This document shows positions 42,073-49,279 of a stretch of DNA of 64,000 nucleotides, piece by piece. The stretch's first letter is position 1. The number at the start of each line of letters is the position of its first letter. The notes below the pieces were generated by a model that was given only the letters and a program-made list of their open reading frames with translations, did not search any database and was not told where the DNA came from. The stretch lies in assembly GCA_039180675.1 (NCBI GenBank), contig JBCDDC010000006.1:1-64000 (forward strand). Direction: 5' to 3'. The position numbers and the translations under genes are program-made. The stretch is from Thermohalobaculum sp039180675 (GTDB taxonomy: Bacteria; Pseudomonadota; Alphaproteobacteria; Rhodobacterales; Rhodobacteraceae).

Positions 42073-42628
42073 CGAACTTCCCCGCCTCATTGCCCCACGT
42101 GTCCCAGCCCGGGCGGGACTGACGCGAGAAAAGATCCAGATAGGGGCCGGCGAAGAGCTTTTCGGCCCGCTCATAGGCCTCATCGGGCTTGCGGCTATGC
42201 TCGCGGACTGGAGCCACGATCAATTCACGAACTGCGGCGGAGAGCCTGGTAGGGCTGCCTACGGTACCGAGCCAACAGTCCTCAGTGTTCGACCTTGAGC
42301 CATAGCCCCGGCCCATAAACCAAGTCTTGCTGGCCGAAGCAGGTCCGTGAAACTGCCGCGGGTTTGTCTTTGCCCAGCAAAATGCCTTGCCTTTGAACTG
42401 GAAGTTCCAGGCGGACATGACTTTCAGAGCATCAAGCAGGTTGGGAGAGGCCGACCAAAGCAGCAGCGCGCAATCTTTGGAGGCTAGGTGCCCGACTTGC
42501 AGGCAACAGATTTCCTCAACGCTCATCGTCTTGTATGGCACGCTCGGTTCGCCAGAGCGCGTCTGGAAATGCCACGGCGGGTCCGCGATGATCAGACCGT
42601 AGTGCAGCAATGGCAGATCCAGGCTCAT
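42062..42628 (-). CDS. MT-A70 family DNA adenine methyltransferase
   Basis: The 188-aa protein contains the MT-A70 catalytic motif DPPW in LIIADPPWHFQTRSG (about 12-26), then KTMSVEEICCL, LLLWSASPNLLDALKVM, and the ending WDTWGNEAGKFDAA. These features are typical of small phage N6-adenine methylases. It may modify phage DNA against restriction or control phage genes. It overlaps the RuvC-like gene by 4 bp upstream and the GP88-like gene by 11 bp downstream. Confidence 0.88.
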   Translation of the reverse strand: MSLDLPLLHYGLIIADPPWHFQTRSGEPSVPYKTMSVEEICCLQVGHLASKDCALLLWSASPNLLDALKVMSAWNFQFKGKAFCWAKTNPRQFHGPASASKTWFMGRGYGSRSNTEDCWLGTVGSPTRLSAAVRELIVAPVREHSRKPDEAYERAEKLFAGPYLDLFSRQSRPGWDTWGNEAGKFDAA

Positions 42629-43149
42629 GCGCTGAAATCCTTCATTGATCCCTTGGACAGCATCTTTTGAACGCCGCGGAAGTTGCCCTCTTTCAGGTGC
42701 GCGTATGCCCAGATGCCCGCCGCCTCAGCCCGGTCATGGACTCCGCCTGTCTCCCACCCGAGAAACTCGCACATGTTGAGCGCCTCGAGCTTCGCCTGCT
42801 CAGGAAAGCCCTTGCCGATGAACCACTTGCGCCACGTCGAGATTGCGACCGACGTGCAGCGAATATTCTTCTCAGCCGCGAAAACCTCGCAGGTGAAACA
42901 AAGGCCTGTCAGGAGCGTGGTGATGCTCTGCGCTGACTTCTTGTCTGCATGCCGGAACGGCGCCTCATAGATGATGAGCGCCGGCGGCGAGTTCAGGCAC
43001 GTGTCCCGAAGCCAGTCGCGGAACAGCTTGCCCGACTTCCCGTGAGAGACCGCGGCGAATGACGCCACGGTCGTGTGTGGCGGACATGACCCATCTCCCA
43101 TCGCAGCGCCACAGCCGCGAAGCGAGATGTCCAGCGCTAGGATGTTCAT
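42625..43149 (-). CDS. RuvC-like Holliday junction resolvase
   Basis: The 174-aa protein has the RNase H-fold acidic residues of phage RuvC-type nucleases: Asp7 in NILALDISLRGCG, Glu in LIIYEAPF (about 61), and the C-terminal acidic motif VHDRAEAAGIWAYA (about 137-150). It would resolve branched DNA before packaging. It starts in an ATGA overlap with the 171-aa gene and couples to the methylase gene by ATGA. Confidence 0.82.
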   Translation of the reverse strand: MNILALDISLRGCGAAMGDGSCPPHTTVASFAAVSHGKSGKLFRDWLRDTCLNSPPALIIYEAPFRHADKKSAQSITTLLTGLCFTCEVFAAEKNIRCTSVAISTWRKWFIGKGFPEQAKLEALNMCEFLGWETGGVHDRAEAAGIWAYAHLKEGNFRGVQKMLSKGSMKDFSA

Positions 43150-43661
43150 GCCGCGGGAGGCTTCTCAGCAATCTTCTTCGCCGCCTCTTCCTGGCCGCGC
43201 CGATACCCACCGATCCATGCCTGTCCGGCCGGGCTGTTAGCCTCGTGCGGATTTCCGTCCTCGAACAGAACGCCCTTCACGCCTTCGAAGTAGCCCTTCG
43301 CGTCGGCGTCCTTCTTGATCTGCTCGATGCGCTCTTCGTCAGAGAGATCGTCGTCGGAAGAGGGGGAGAACAGTGTCATCTGCGTGCCAAGCGGGGCGTT
43401 CAGATACTCCATATACGTCCGCTGGGTGTTGAGCTTCTCAATTTGCTCCGGTGTCGAAAGCTCAGCGAGCGCAACGCATAGGTCTAGATCCTTAAGAAGA
43501 ATGTTGTCCGCTTTCGCGGATTGGCGGGCTCGGTTCAGTTTTGCCTGTGCTTCTTTGACAGCGGCTTTCTCGCGCGCGATCGACCTCACATGGCCGAGGA
43601 ATACTTCCTTGCTGACCCCGTCTGGGGTGTTGTGGCCGATTGCTGCTTGGGTTCCGTCCAT
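43146..43661 (-). CDS. Phage protein with N-terminal IGHN motif, 171 aa
   Basis: The protein begins MDGTQAAIGHNTPDG, continues with a long charged coiled-coil region (REKAAVKEAQAKLNRARQSA, about 30-49), a middle helix and an end NSPAGQAWIGGYRRGQEEAA that recalls an RMF-like 'GY..G' motif. The coiled-coil front is loosely reminiscent of GapR-type DNA-binding proteins, but I would not assign that. It is the first gene after the leftward regulator in the replication operon. The IGHN motif recurs in the 233-aa gene at 45285. Confidence 0.65.
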   Translation of the reverse strand: MDGTQAAIGHNTPDGVSKEVFLGHVRSIAREKAAVKEAQAKLNRARQSAKADNILLKDLDLCVALAELSTPEQIEKLNTQRTYMEYLNAPLGTQMTLFSPSSDDDLSDEERIEQIKKDADAKGYFEGVKGVLFEDGNPHEANSPAGQAWIGGYRRGQEEAAKKIAEKPPAA

Positions 43662-43726
43662 GGTGTCTGCCTCATGCTAAGCCTCTGAATTCAGAGAGCG
43701 TTTCAGTACAGGAGGCATCTCACCAA

Positions 43727-44005
43727 TCACTCGGCTGCAAGATTTTGAGCGCGAAGGGCTTCGATTCGATCGAGCCGTTGCCTATGTTCTGGTCCATGCT
43801 TTCGCTCAGACCTCCACTCAGCAATGTCTCCAAACGTGACCTCTGACCCGACCACCTGCAGCGCGCTCATAATCACGAAGTCTTCACTGGCGGGGAGCCG
43901 GTCCTGCTCAGCCCAAAATCGTACGGTCCGGTACGACTGGCCTGTCAGATGCGCGACGTTTTTGGTCCCACCCAAGTCCTCGAAGATATGGTCGATTAGC
44001 CTCAT
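43727..44005 (-). CDS. Small HTH regulator (Cro/YdaS-like), 92 aa
   Basis: The protein starts with LIDHIFEDLGGTKNVAHLTG, then QSYRTVRFWAEQDRLPASED, a helix-turn-helix of the Cro/YdaS kind (about 3-40), and ends in a charged helix. It is divergent from the XRE-like gene at 44100, the typical arrangement of a lysogeny switch. Its ATG at 44005 lies 11 bp from a 17-bp ATGAY-N5-TTATCAT element, so it is probably autoregulated through it. No repressor with a peptidase domain is seen, so induction would not follow the LexA/CI cleavage route. Confidence 0.75.
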   Translation of the reverse strand: MRLIDHIFEDLGGTKNVAHLTGQSYRTVRFWAEQDRLPASEDFVIMSALQVVGSEVTFGDIAEWRSERKHGPEHRQRLDRIEALRAQNLAAE

Positions 44006-44016
44006 ATGATCGATCT

Positions 44017-44033
44017 ATGATAAAAACAATCAT
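44017..44033 (-). promoter_or_regulatory. 17-bp element ATGAY-N5-TTATCAT, copy 4
   Basis: Minus strand reads ATGATTGTTTTTATCAT and faces the 92-aa HTH gene, with 11 bp to its ATG. It is the same element as the three copies near terS, linking the regulator region to the late and accessory operons 14 kb away. Confidence 0.6.
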
Positions 44034-44099
44034 CATGTCAATTGGCAGTCTCTATCCTTGCTCGCAGAAGTCCGTCATGGGACGAAGAAAAAAAAGAGC

Positions 44100-44384
44100 A
44101 TGATGAAGGGGCAAGTCATCTTCCAAAGAACCGAAGCCTTCAAGCGCGTCGACCGCTATCGGCGAGCGGCTAAGATCCCAAAAGGCGAATTTTGTGACCG
44201 ACTGGGCATCCATCGGCCAGCATACGCAAAGCTCAGCCGCGGTGAGATGTTCTTCACCATGGATCAGATGTATCAGCTAATGACCGAGCATAACCTTGAT
44301 CCAGCGTGGATCATGGCCGGTAGATTGGATGGGCTTTCGCCCGCCATGCGCACGCTGATCGAAAGCGCCCCAGAAGAAGAATAG
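44100..44384 (+). CDS. XRE-like HTH regulator, 94 aa
   Basis: The start is ATG 44100 or 44103; the ribosome site is weak (AAGAGC after an A-rich run). The protein has helices FKRVDRYRRAAKIPKGEFCD and RLGIHRPAYAKLSRGEMFFT, then MDQMYQLMTEHNLDPAWIMA, which match the XRE fold with its C-terminal 'LD..W...G' end. It pairs divergently with the 92-aa HTH gene, so the two are the likely CI/Cro-like switch. It ends 0 bp before the convergent 87-aa gene. Confidence 0.72.
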   Translation: MMKGQVIFQRTEAFKRVDRYRRAAKIPKGEFCDRLGIHRPAYAKLSRGEMFFTMDQMYQLMTEHNLDPAWIMAGRLDGLSPAMRTLIESAPEEE

Positions 44385-44648
44385 TTATTCAGGCGACTGC
44401 TTTCGTCGCCTCTCGACAAGATCGGTCAGTACCTGGCTGACGTCCTCGCCGCTCTCTACAGCCCTCCACAATCGCAACTCGTCATCGGACGGCGGCTCGA
44501 AATCGGGCCGGTGAGTCTGTTTGTCATCTTGGATGAAGGCTGCCTGGCTCTCTCTCAGCGTGATATTTTTTTTCATATCATCATTGACGTGAAAAATTTT
44601 ATCATCTACGTGAGTGCCATCAGTCTTCTTGTCGCTGGGCGAAGTCAT
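44385..44648 (-). CDS. Small acidic phage protein, 87 aa
   Basis: The start at ATG 44648 has GAGG upstream. The protein is polar and acidic (KKTDGTHVDDKIFHVNDDMK near the start, DFEPPSDDELRLWRAVESGE later), with a C-terminal basic helix LTDLVERRRKQSPE. It lies on the opposite strand to its flanks, tail to tail with the XRE-like gene. The AT-rich stretch around 44560-44605 lies inside it. It could be an antirepressor-like or other switch modulator; that is a guess. Confidence 0.55.
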   Translation of the reverse strand: MTSPSDKKTDGTHVDDKIFHVNDDMKKNITLRESQAAFIQDDKQTHRPDFEPPSDDELRLWRAVESGEDVSQVLTDLVERRRKQSPE

Positions 44649-44881
44649 ATGAACCTCGAGTTGAACCTTAATCACCATCTGGGCGGCCGATCGGCCAAAC
44701 TTAAGGTTGAGGAGTATGGTTTCGCGTCTCAGTTGCAAGAGGCTGGGCTGTACCAATTTGGAACTCACAGACTTCTGGCAGGTGTCACCCCTCCCAGCCA
44801 GAAGGTGTCTTCCCCAGAGTATCTCACAACCTCGTTCCCACCCCGCTCTGGGGAAGACCATCTTTTCCGAGAGACACCCTA
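44649..44881 (+). promoter_or_regulatory. Structured 233-bp leader before the early/recombination operon
   Basis: No gene is apparent. The region contains AACCTTAA (44664-44671) and TTAAGGTT (44701-44708) as distant arms enclosing the perfect palindrome GGCCGATCGGCC (44685-44696). Further on is a perfect 13-bp inverted repeat, GTCTTCCCCAGAG (44807-44819) and CTCTGGGGAAGAC (44846-44858), with a 26-nt loop. It ends 23 bp before the GTG start of the next gene. It likely contains the early promoter and an RNA control element, such as an antitermination or attenuation structure. Confidence 0.5.
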
Positions 44882-45292
44882 GTGCGCCGGCCTACCCCCA
44901 TCGCCACGGTCTACCGATGGCATCGGAAGGCAATGATGGGGCAGGGGCCGCAGATCTCTGATGGCGATGTTGAGGCAGGCTGGTTTGTCCGCCGTCTAGT
45001 GAAAGGTGGGCCTTGGGTACCTGCGCGTATTTGGCTGCATCAAGTGGTTGTAGGCGGCGAGCTCGCGGAGCCGGAGCAGTACCGATGCGAGGTCCGTGGC
45101 AAGCCGAAAGATCCGGTTCAAGAGTTTATCTGGCTGGCCAAAAATCCCATCAGCCGAGACGCCTACGATCAAATGTGGGCTGAGATTGAATGGGCTGGTT
45201 CAAACGATCCAACGCACCCGTGTCTCTCTCCTTGCGAACCCGTCACGAGCCCATCCCGTGCAACAAAACCGAAAGGATATCAGCGTGCCTGA
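44882..45292 (+). CDS. Phage early protein, 136 aa, unknown function
   Basis: A GTG start at 44882 is used, after GAGAGACACC. The protein is basic and Trp-rich (TVYRWHRKAMMGQGPQISDG, about 9-28; RIWLHQVVVGGELAEPEQYR), with a C-terminal Pro/Ser-rich tail. The centre may be a small beta domain. It is the first gene of the early operon after the structured leader and overlaps the next gene by 8 bp. Confidence 0.6.
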   Translation: MRRPTPIATVYRWHRKAMMGQGPQISDGDVEAGWFVRRLVKGGPWVPARIWLHQVVVGGELAEPEQYRCEVRGKPKDPVQEFIWLAKNPISRDAYDQMWAEIEWAGSNDPTHPCLSPCEPVTSPSRATKPKGYQRA

Positions 45293-45986
45293 CGATACTC
45301 CCGGCATTGGCCATAACAGTGATGAATTCCAAAGCTTGCGCGATCGGATCAATGACTTTGGTCAGACAGCGAAAGAGTGGGGCCAGAATGGCTGCGAGAC
45401 CGAAGACGATGAAAGGCGTCTGAACGCATTCATCTCCGAAGCCCGTCAGCTTTCGAAGGATATTGAGGCCATGCGGAAGGCCGAGAAGGCGCCGCACGAT
45501 GCCGCGATTAAGGATATCCAGGGTCGATACAAGCCGATGGTCAATCTCGCCAAACAGGCGACCGACATCGCCAAAGAGCTTCTGGGCTCCTATCTGCGGA
45601 AGCGGCAGGCGGAGGCCGACGAGCGCGCGCGCCAAGAGCGAGCCGCTGCGGAGGAAGCCGCCAAAAAAGCTGCCGAAGAGGCTGCCGACGCTGAGGCCAG
45701 AGGCGATCTCTTGGGTGCGGCAGAGAAGGCCAAGCAGGCTGATGAGGCCGAGAAGCAGGCGGAGAAGTCTACTGCGGAAAAGGTTGCCTCCCGCGGTGAC
45801 GGCGCGACGGTCAGCATGCGAAAGCGCCGGGTCGTCAAGATCGTCTCCATTCGCTCAGCGATGCTTCACTTCGAGAACCATCCCGAGATGGAGTCGTTGA
45901 TCACGAAGCTCGCCCGCGCCGATTACATGTCCGGCGCGGAAAAGGTTCCAGGAACCATTGTTGAGATAGAGGAGTATGCCGCATGA
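45285..45986 (+). CDS. Phage coiled-coil protein preceding RecT, 233 aa, IGHN motif
   Basis: A GTG start at 45285 has AAGGA 7 nt upstream. The protein opens VPDDTPGIGHNSDEFQSLRD, then has an N-terminal helical domain (RLNAFISEARQLSKDIEAMR), a long Ala/Glu/Lys coiled coil (about 105-175) and a basic beta-rich end with VSMRKRRVVKIVSIRSAMLH. Genes of this type precede recT in several alphaproteobacterial phages and may be a recombination partner. It overlaps recT by ATGA at 45983. Confidence 0.68.
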   Translation: MPDDTPGIGHNSDEFQSLRDRINDFGQTAKEWGQNGCETEDDERRLNAFISEARQLSKDIEAMRKAEKAPHDAAIKDIQGRYKPMVNLAKQATDIAKELLGSYLRKRQAEADERARQERAAAEEAAKKAAEEAADAEARGDLLGAAEKAKQADEAEKQAEKSTAEKVASRGDGATVSMRKRRVVKIVSIRSAMLHFENHPEMESLITKLARADYMSGAEKVPGTIVEIEEYAA

Positions 45987-46945
45987 ATGTGCCAGTCAAA
46001 GCAGAGCCCAAGAACCGGCGCAGCCTGTTGCTCGACCAGGACAGGTTTGAGTTGGCACAACGGTCAGCGCGGGCGCTCGCCCTGTCTCCAATTATCCCGA
46101 AGCACCTTCGCGAGGGCGGGCCAGAGGTTGCGATAGCCAACTGCACACTCGTGCTCGATATGGCTGATCGCATGAATGAGAACCCACTGGTGATTGCTCA
46201 GTCGATCTACTTCGTCTCGGGCAAGCCTGGGTGGTCTTCGACTTTCATGATCGCGAAAGCCAATCAGTCAGACAAGTTCGTGGACCCCATTGATTGGCGG
46301 GTGGAGGGCAAGGACGCCACTCTCGTAGTGACCGCATTTGCAAAGCTTCGAGCGACCGGAAAGATCGTGGAGGCCGAGACATCGATGAAGATGGCCATGG
46401 CCGAGAAGTGGACCAAGAACGAAAAGTATAAGTCGATGCCAGAGCAAATGCTGAAGTATCGCTCTGCGACGTTCCTTGTCCGGCTCTACGCGCCGGAGGT
46501 CATGCTTGGCCTGCCGGCGATCGATGAGATGGAAGACTTATCCGCCTCAGAGATGAAGGACGTCACGCCGCCTCAGGAAGATGCCAAGTTGGATTCCGAA
46601 CCCAAGTTGGGATCGAAAAACTCAGATAAATCAGAGGCGAAACCCAAAGAGGAGCCGAAAAAGAGCACATCTAAACCCAAGCAAAAGGAGGCGGATGATG
46701 CCGTTGTCGAGGATGCTGAGATCGTCGACAACTCGGACGCGCCGGATCAGGAGATGCTCAAAGACATAGTCGCTCGGGTTGTTGGTGATCTGGGCGAGAT
46801 GAGCAATCACGAAGAGATCGAAGCGACATTCGAGATGTTCAAGCCTGAACTCGATCAGGTTCGTCAATTCTACCCAGAGGGCATGGAAGAGGTCGACGGG
46901 GCCAAAGAGGACGCCGAGGCGCGCGCCAATGGAGCCGATGAGTAA
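45983..46945 (+). CDS. recT: RecT-like single-strand annealing protein
   Basis: The 320-aa protein has a RecT-like core in its first 190 residues: NCTLVLDMADRMNENPLVIA, then IYFVSGKPGWSSTFMIAKAN, and the later WTKNEKYKSMPEQMLKYRSA followed by TFLVRLYAPEVMLGL. The C-terminal 130 residues are a charged, low-complexity Lys/Glu/Asp region that may bind a partner such as SSB. It promotes strand annealing in phage recombination. No exonuclease gene is adjacent; the YbcO-like and RuvC-like nucleases are the nearest candidates. Confidence 0.82.
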   Translation: MNVPVKAEPKNRRSLLLDQDRFELAQRSARALALSPIIPKHLREGGPEVAIANCTLVLDMADRMNENPLVIAQSIYFVSGKPGWSSTFMIAKANQSDKFVDPIDWRVEGKDATLVVTAFAKLRATGKIVEAETSMKMAMAEKWTKNEKYKSMPEQMLKYRSATFLVRLYAPEVMLGLPAIDEMEDLSASEMKDVTPPQEDAKLDSEPKLGSKNSDKSEAKPKEEPKKSTSKPKQKEADDAVVEDAEIVDNSDAPDQEMLKDIVARVVGDLGEMSNHEEIEATFEMFKPELDQVRQFYPEGMEEVDGAKEDAEARANGADE

Positions 46946-47411
46946 GGTAGACCTCTACGTCCAGCCGAAAGGCTCCCTGCTCGTCCCAGTCGACGAGCAC
47001 GGGGAGAACCTTATCCGCTCGATGAAGCGCCAGGAATACGCCTGTGCGCTCAAGCGCGAGCGCGGTTTCAACCGCGCCAAGAAACTGCACGTGCTGATCG
47101 GCATCGTCTCTGTCGCCCTGAACGAGATGGGGGCGTCCTACGCATCGCGCGAATACGTCAAGGCTCGCTTCAAGATTGCGGCCGGATACGCGGACGTCAT
47201 CCCGATGTCGAAGGTTCATCAGGAGGCCTATGGCCACCGCTATGCCATCATGGCCCGATCGACGTCCGAGTCGTCCATGAGCGACGAAGACTTCAACAAC
47301 TTCTGGAATGAGGTTGTCCAGTTCACCCTCACCGATCTGGCGCCCCATTTTTCCCCGCGATATTCGCGCCAGGTCGAGGATCTTCTGATCCGGGAGACGA
47401 TGCCGGTATGA
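46929..47411 (+). CDS. DUF1367-like phage protein, 160 aa
   Basis: The start is ATG 46929 or 46938, both inside the end of recT. The protein begins with VDLYVQPKGSLLVPVDEHGE, then IRSMKRQEYACALKRERGFN and AKKLHVLIGIV, which resembles DUF1367-type proteins of lambdoid recombination regions (the 'hRN..hHrkhfaLl' core). The remainder is helical. It may assist recombination; its place between recT and a YbcO-like nuclease supports this. Confidence 0.6.
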   Translation: MEPMSKVDLYVQPKGSLLVPVDEHGENLIRSMKRQEYACALKRERGFNRAKKLHVLIGIVSVALNEMGASYASREYVKARFKIAAGYADVIPMSKVHQEAYGHRYAIMARSTSESSMSDEDFNNFWNEVVQFTLTDLAPHFSPRYSRQVEDLLIRETMPV

Positions 47412-47716
47412 GCATGATCCGGGACGCAGCCAAGGGGCAGACCTGCAGCCTTCGCCTGATCCCGTATTGCGACGACGCGACGGTCGTTCTCGCTCACATC
47501 AGTGCGGATGCCATGGGCCGCGTGGCGTCGAAGCAGATGGACATCCACGGCGCCTTCGCCTGTTCCCGCTGCCACGACATCATCGATCTGCGAGGGGATG
47601 AGTGGAAGCGGATAGAGCCGCATCTGATCACCCTGCGCAAGTTGGCCGGCCTGATCGAGACGCAACGGATCTTGGTCGACATGGGGCTGATCGAGTTCAA
47701 GGGAGAGTTGAAGTGA
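47408..47716 (+). CDS. YbcO-like (DUF1364) putative nuclease, 102 aa
   Basis: The sequence pattern MSMIRDAAKGQTCSLRLIPY then CDDATVVLAHI, FACSRCHDIIDLRG is that of the DUF1364 family, to which the prophage protein YbcO belongs. The two Cys plus CSRCHD positions make a zinc-bound HNH-like finger, so a structure- or single-strand-specific nuclease role is expected. It overlaps its neighbours by ATGA and GTGA junctions. Confidence 0.82.
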   Translation: MSMIRDAAKGQTCSLRLIPYCDDATVVLAHISADAMGRVASKQMDIHGAFACSRCHDIIDLRGDEWKRIEPHLITLRKLAGLIETQRILVDMGLIEFKGELK

Positions 47717-47877
47717 AAAACGGCAAGGCCGCTCTCCGCAAGACGAACCTCGGCCGGGAGCCGAAGAAGAAGGTCCGCGAGGTCGAGGTTGTGAAGAAGA
47801 AGATCGTGCCCGGCATGGAGGTGGCTGAGACCAAGGGCAAGATGCGGCGGCGCCACGGGAAGTGGGTGAGACGATGA
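47713..47877 (+). CDS. Small very basic phage protein, 54 aa
   Basis: A GTG start at 47713 overlaps the previous stop as GTGA, after GGGAGAG. The product is almost half Lys and Arg (KKKVREVEVVKKKIV in the middle, KMRRRHGKWVRR at the end). It should bind nucleic acid or act as a chaperone. The stop overlaps the next ATG as ATGA, so three consecutive genes are coupled. Confidence 0.6.
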   Translation: MKNGKAALRKTNLGREPKKKVREVEVVKKKIVPGMEVAETKGKMRRRHGKWVRR

Positions 47878-48305
47878 CCGGCGAGCGCCCACCGTGCCTG
47901 CACTGCAAGGAGCCGTCAGAGCTTGTGACCGGCAAGGTGATCTATCCGCACAGGAAGGACCTCCACGGAAAGAAGTTTTGGCTGTGCCGTCCGTGTGAAG
48001 CTCACTGCGGCTGCCACGGCAACACGACGAACGCCCTGGGATACCCGGCAAACTACCAGACCCGGCAGGCGAGGATGAAGCTGCACAACATGCGCCTGGA
48101 CCCGCTTTGGAAGGGCAAGAAGGGCCGGTTCAAACGCAACGAGGTCTACGCCTACATGTCTGATCGCATGGGCATCCCCCGCTCTGAGACCCACACGGCG
48201 ATGTGGACGATCGAGCAGTGCCGGGAAGCGTGGGTAATCCTCGGAGAACTTTGGAAAGACGGGCGCAGCGCGCTCGCGACATTGGAGCAGGTGATCGAAG
48301 AATGA
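47874..48305 (+). CDS. DUF3268-like zinc-finger phage protein, 143 aa
   Basis: The N-terminal zinc ribbon is CLHCKE (about 8-11) with FWLCRPCEAHCGCHGN (about 37-52). The C-terminal helical domain has TRQARMKLHNMRLDPLW and VYAYMSDRMGIPRSETHTAM. This arrangement matches the DUF3268 family of phage zinc-finger proteins. The function is unknown, probably nucleic-acid linked. It is coupled upstream by ATGA and downstream by ATGA to the membrane peptide. Confidence 0.75.
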   Translation: MTGERPPCLHCKEPSELVTGKVIYPHRKDLHGKKFWLCRPCEAHCGCHGNTTNALGYPANYQTRQARMKLHNMRLDPLWKGKKGRFKRNEVYAYMSDRMGIPRSETHTAMWTIEQCREAWVILGELWKDGRSALATLEQVIEE

Positions 48306-48427
48306 CCCAGAAGTGGTTGGCTCATTTCTTGGTGTCGATCCTCGCGCACGCCTGGGCGCGGTTCGCTGCCGCTCTCGTGCTCGCCGTATTGGCGGTTCTG
48401 GCGTTGTTGGTGGGTGGTGATGGCTGA
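48302..48427 (+). CDS. Small membrane protein, 41 aa
   Basis: The 41-aa product has an N-terminal amphipathic part (MTQKWLAHFLVSILAHAWAR) and a single hydrophobic segment of about 20 residues (FAAALVLAVLAVLALLVGG). It is flanked by an ATGA overlap upstream and an 8-bp overlap downstream. It might be a membrane-active phage peptide such as a holin-like or superinfection factor, but its position in the early operon argues against a holin. Confidence 0.6.
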   Translation: MTQKWLAHFLVSILAHAWARFAAALVLAVLAVLALLVGGDG

Positions 48428-49265
48428 GAACACTGACATCCAATGGGCCCACCATTCATTTAACCCGTGGACTGGCTGCACGAAAGTGAGCCCCGCCTGC
48501 GACCATTGCTACGCGGAGGGTTGGGCGAAGCGCTCTGGACACGTTGAGTGGGGGCCACACGGCGCCAGAAGGCGCACTAAGACCTGGGGCGACCCTTTGA
48601 AGTGGAACCGGCAGGCGAAGGCCGAGGGAAGGCGCTATCGCGTCTTCTGCGCGTCCCTCGCCGATGTGTTCGATAACCACAAGTCGATCGACCCCAAGTG
48701 GCGGACAGAGCTTTGGGCGCTGATCGCGGCGACACCGCATCTCGACTGGCTTCTGCTGACCAAGCGGCCGCAGAACATCGCGAAGATGTTGCCGGACGGA
48801 TGGAACGGCGGATGGCCAAACGTCTGGCTCGGCACGACGGTCGAGAACCAAGAGGAAGCAATTCGCCGGATCCCGCATTTGCTGTCGTTGCCGGCATGGG
48901 TCCACTTCCTATCGTGTGAGCCCCTGCTTGGCCCTGTTCTGTTACGTCACACTTGGCTGGGCGGAAGAAAACGAGTTGATGGCAAGGGCATCATTTACGA
49001 GCGCAGGCCACATCACGTCACTGAGGGACGAAGCGCTCATAGTCCGCAGTTCATTGATTGGGTCATCACCGGCGGCGAGAGCGGCCCCAACTACCGCCCA
49101 GCCGATCCCGATTGGTTCCGCAGCCTGCGCGATCAGTGCGCGGCCGCTGGCGTCCCCTTCCTCTTCAAGCAATGGGAAGGCCGGACGCAAAAGCAGATCA
49201 AAGCCATGGGCCGCGAGCTCGATGGCGTCGTTCACGATGGATATCCCGAGTTTTGTCACGACTAA
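48420..49265 (+). CDS. Phage Gp37/Gp68 family protein (DUF5131), radical-SAM-like
   Basis: The 281-aa protein starts MAENTDIQWAHHSFNPWTGC and continues TKVSPACDHCYAE, giving a Cys triplet C-x6-C-x2-C (about 20, 27, 30). Later parts are WLLLTKRPQNIAKML, WVHFLSCEPLLGPV, WVITGGESGPNYRP and FLFKQWEGRTQKQ. This is the Gp37/Gp68 family, mostly uncharacterised but with radical-SAM-like cysteines. It probably modifies a nucleic acid or nucleotide. ATG 48420 is chosen over an upstream GTG. It lies in the early operon with RecT. Confidence 0.85.
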   Translation: MAENTDIQWAHHSFNPWTGCTKVSPACDHCYAEGWAKRSGHVEWGPHGARRRTKTWGDPLKWNRQAKAEGRRYRVFCASLADVFDNHKSIDPKWRTELWALIAATPHLDWLLLTKRPQNIAKMLPDGWNGGWPNVWLGTTVENQEEAIRRIPHLLSLPAWVHFLSCEPLLGPVLLRHTWLGGRKRVDGKGIIYERRPHHVTEGRSAHSPQFIDWVITGGESGPNYRPADPDWFRSLRDQCAAAGVPFLFKQWEGRTQKQIKAMGRELDGVVHDGYPEFCHD

Positions 49266-49279
49266 AGAGGATCAGCACC

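Noticed and set aside
44083..44100. A-rich run before the XRE-like gene as a programmed slippage site
   Set aside because: No overlapping downstream frame would be joined by slippage; the run simply precedes the start codon.
44589..44605. GTGAA-N5-TTATCAT as another copy of the 17-bp element
   Set aside because: Only the right half matches, and it lies within the 87-aa gene, so it is mentioned only as a weak match.
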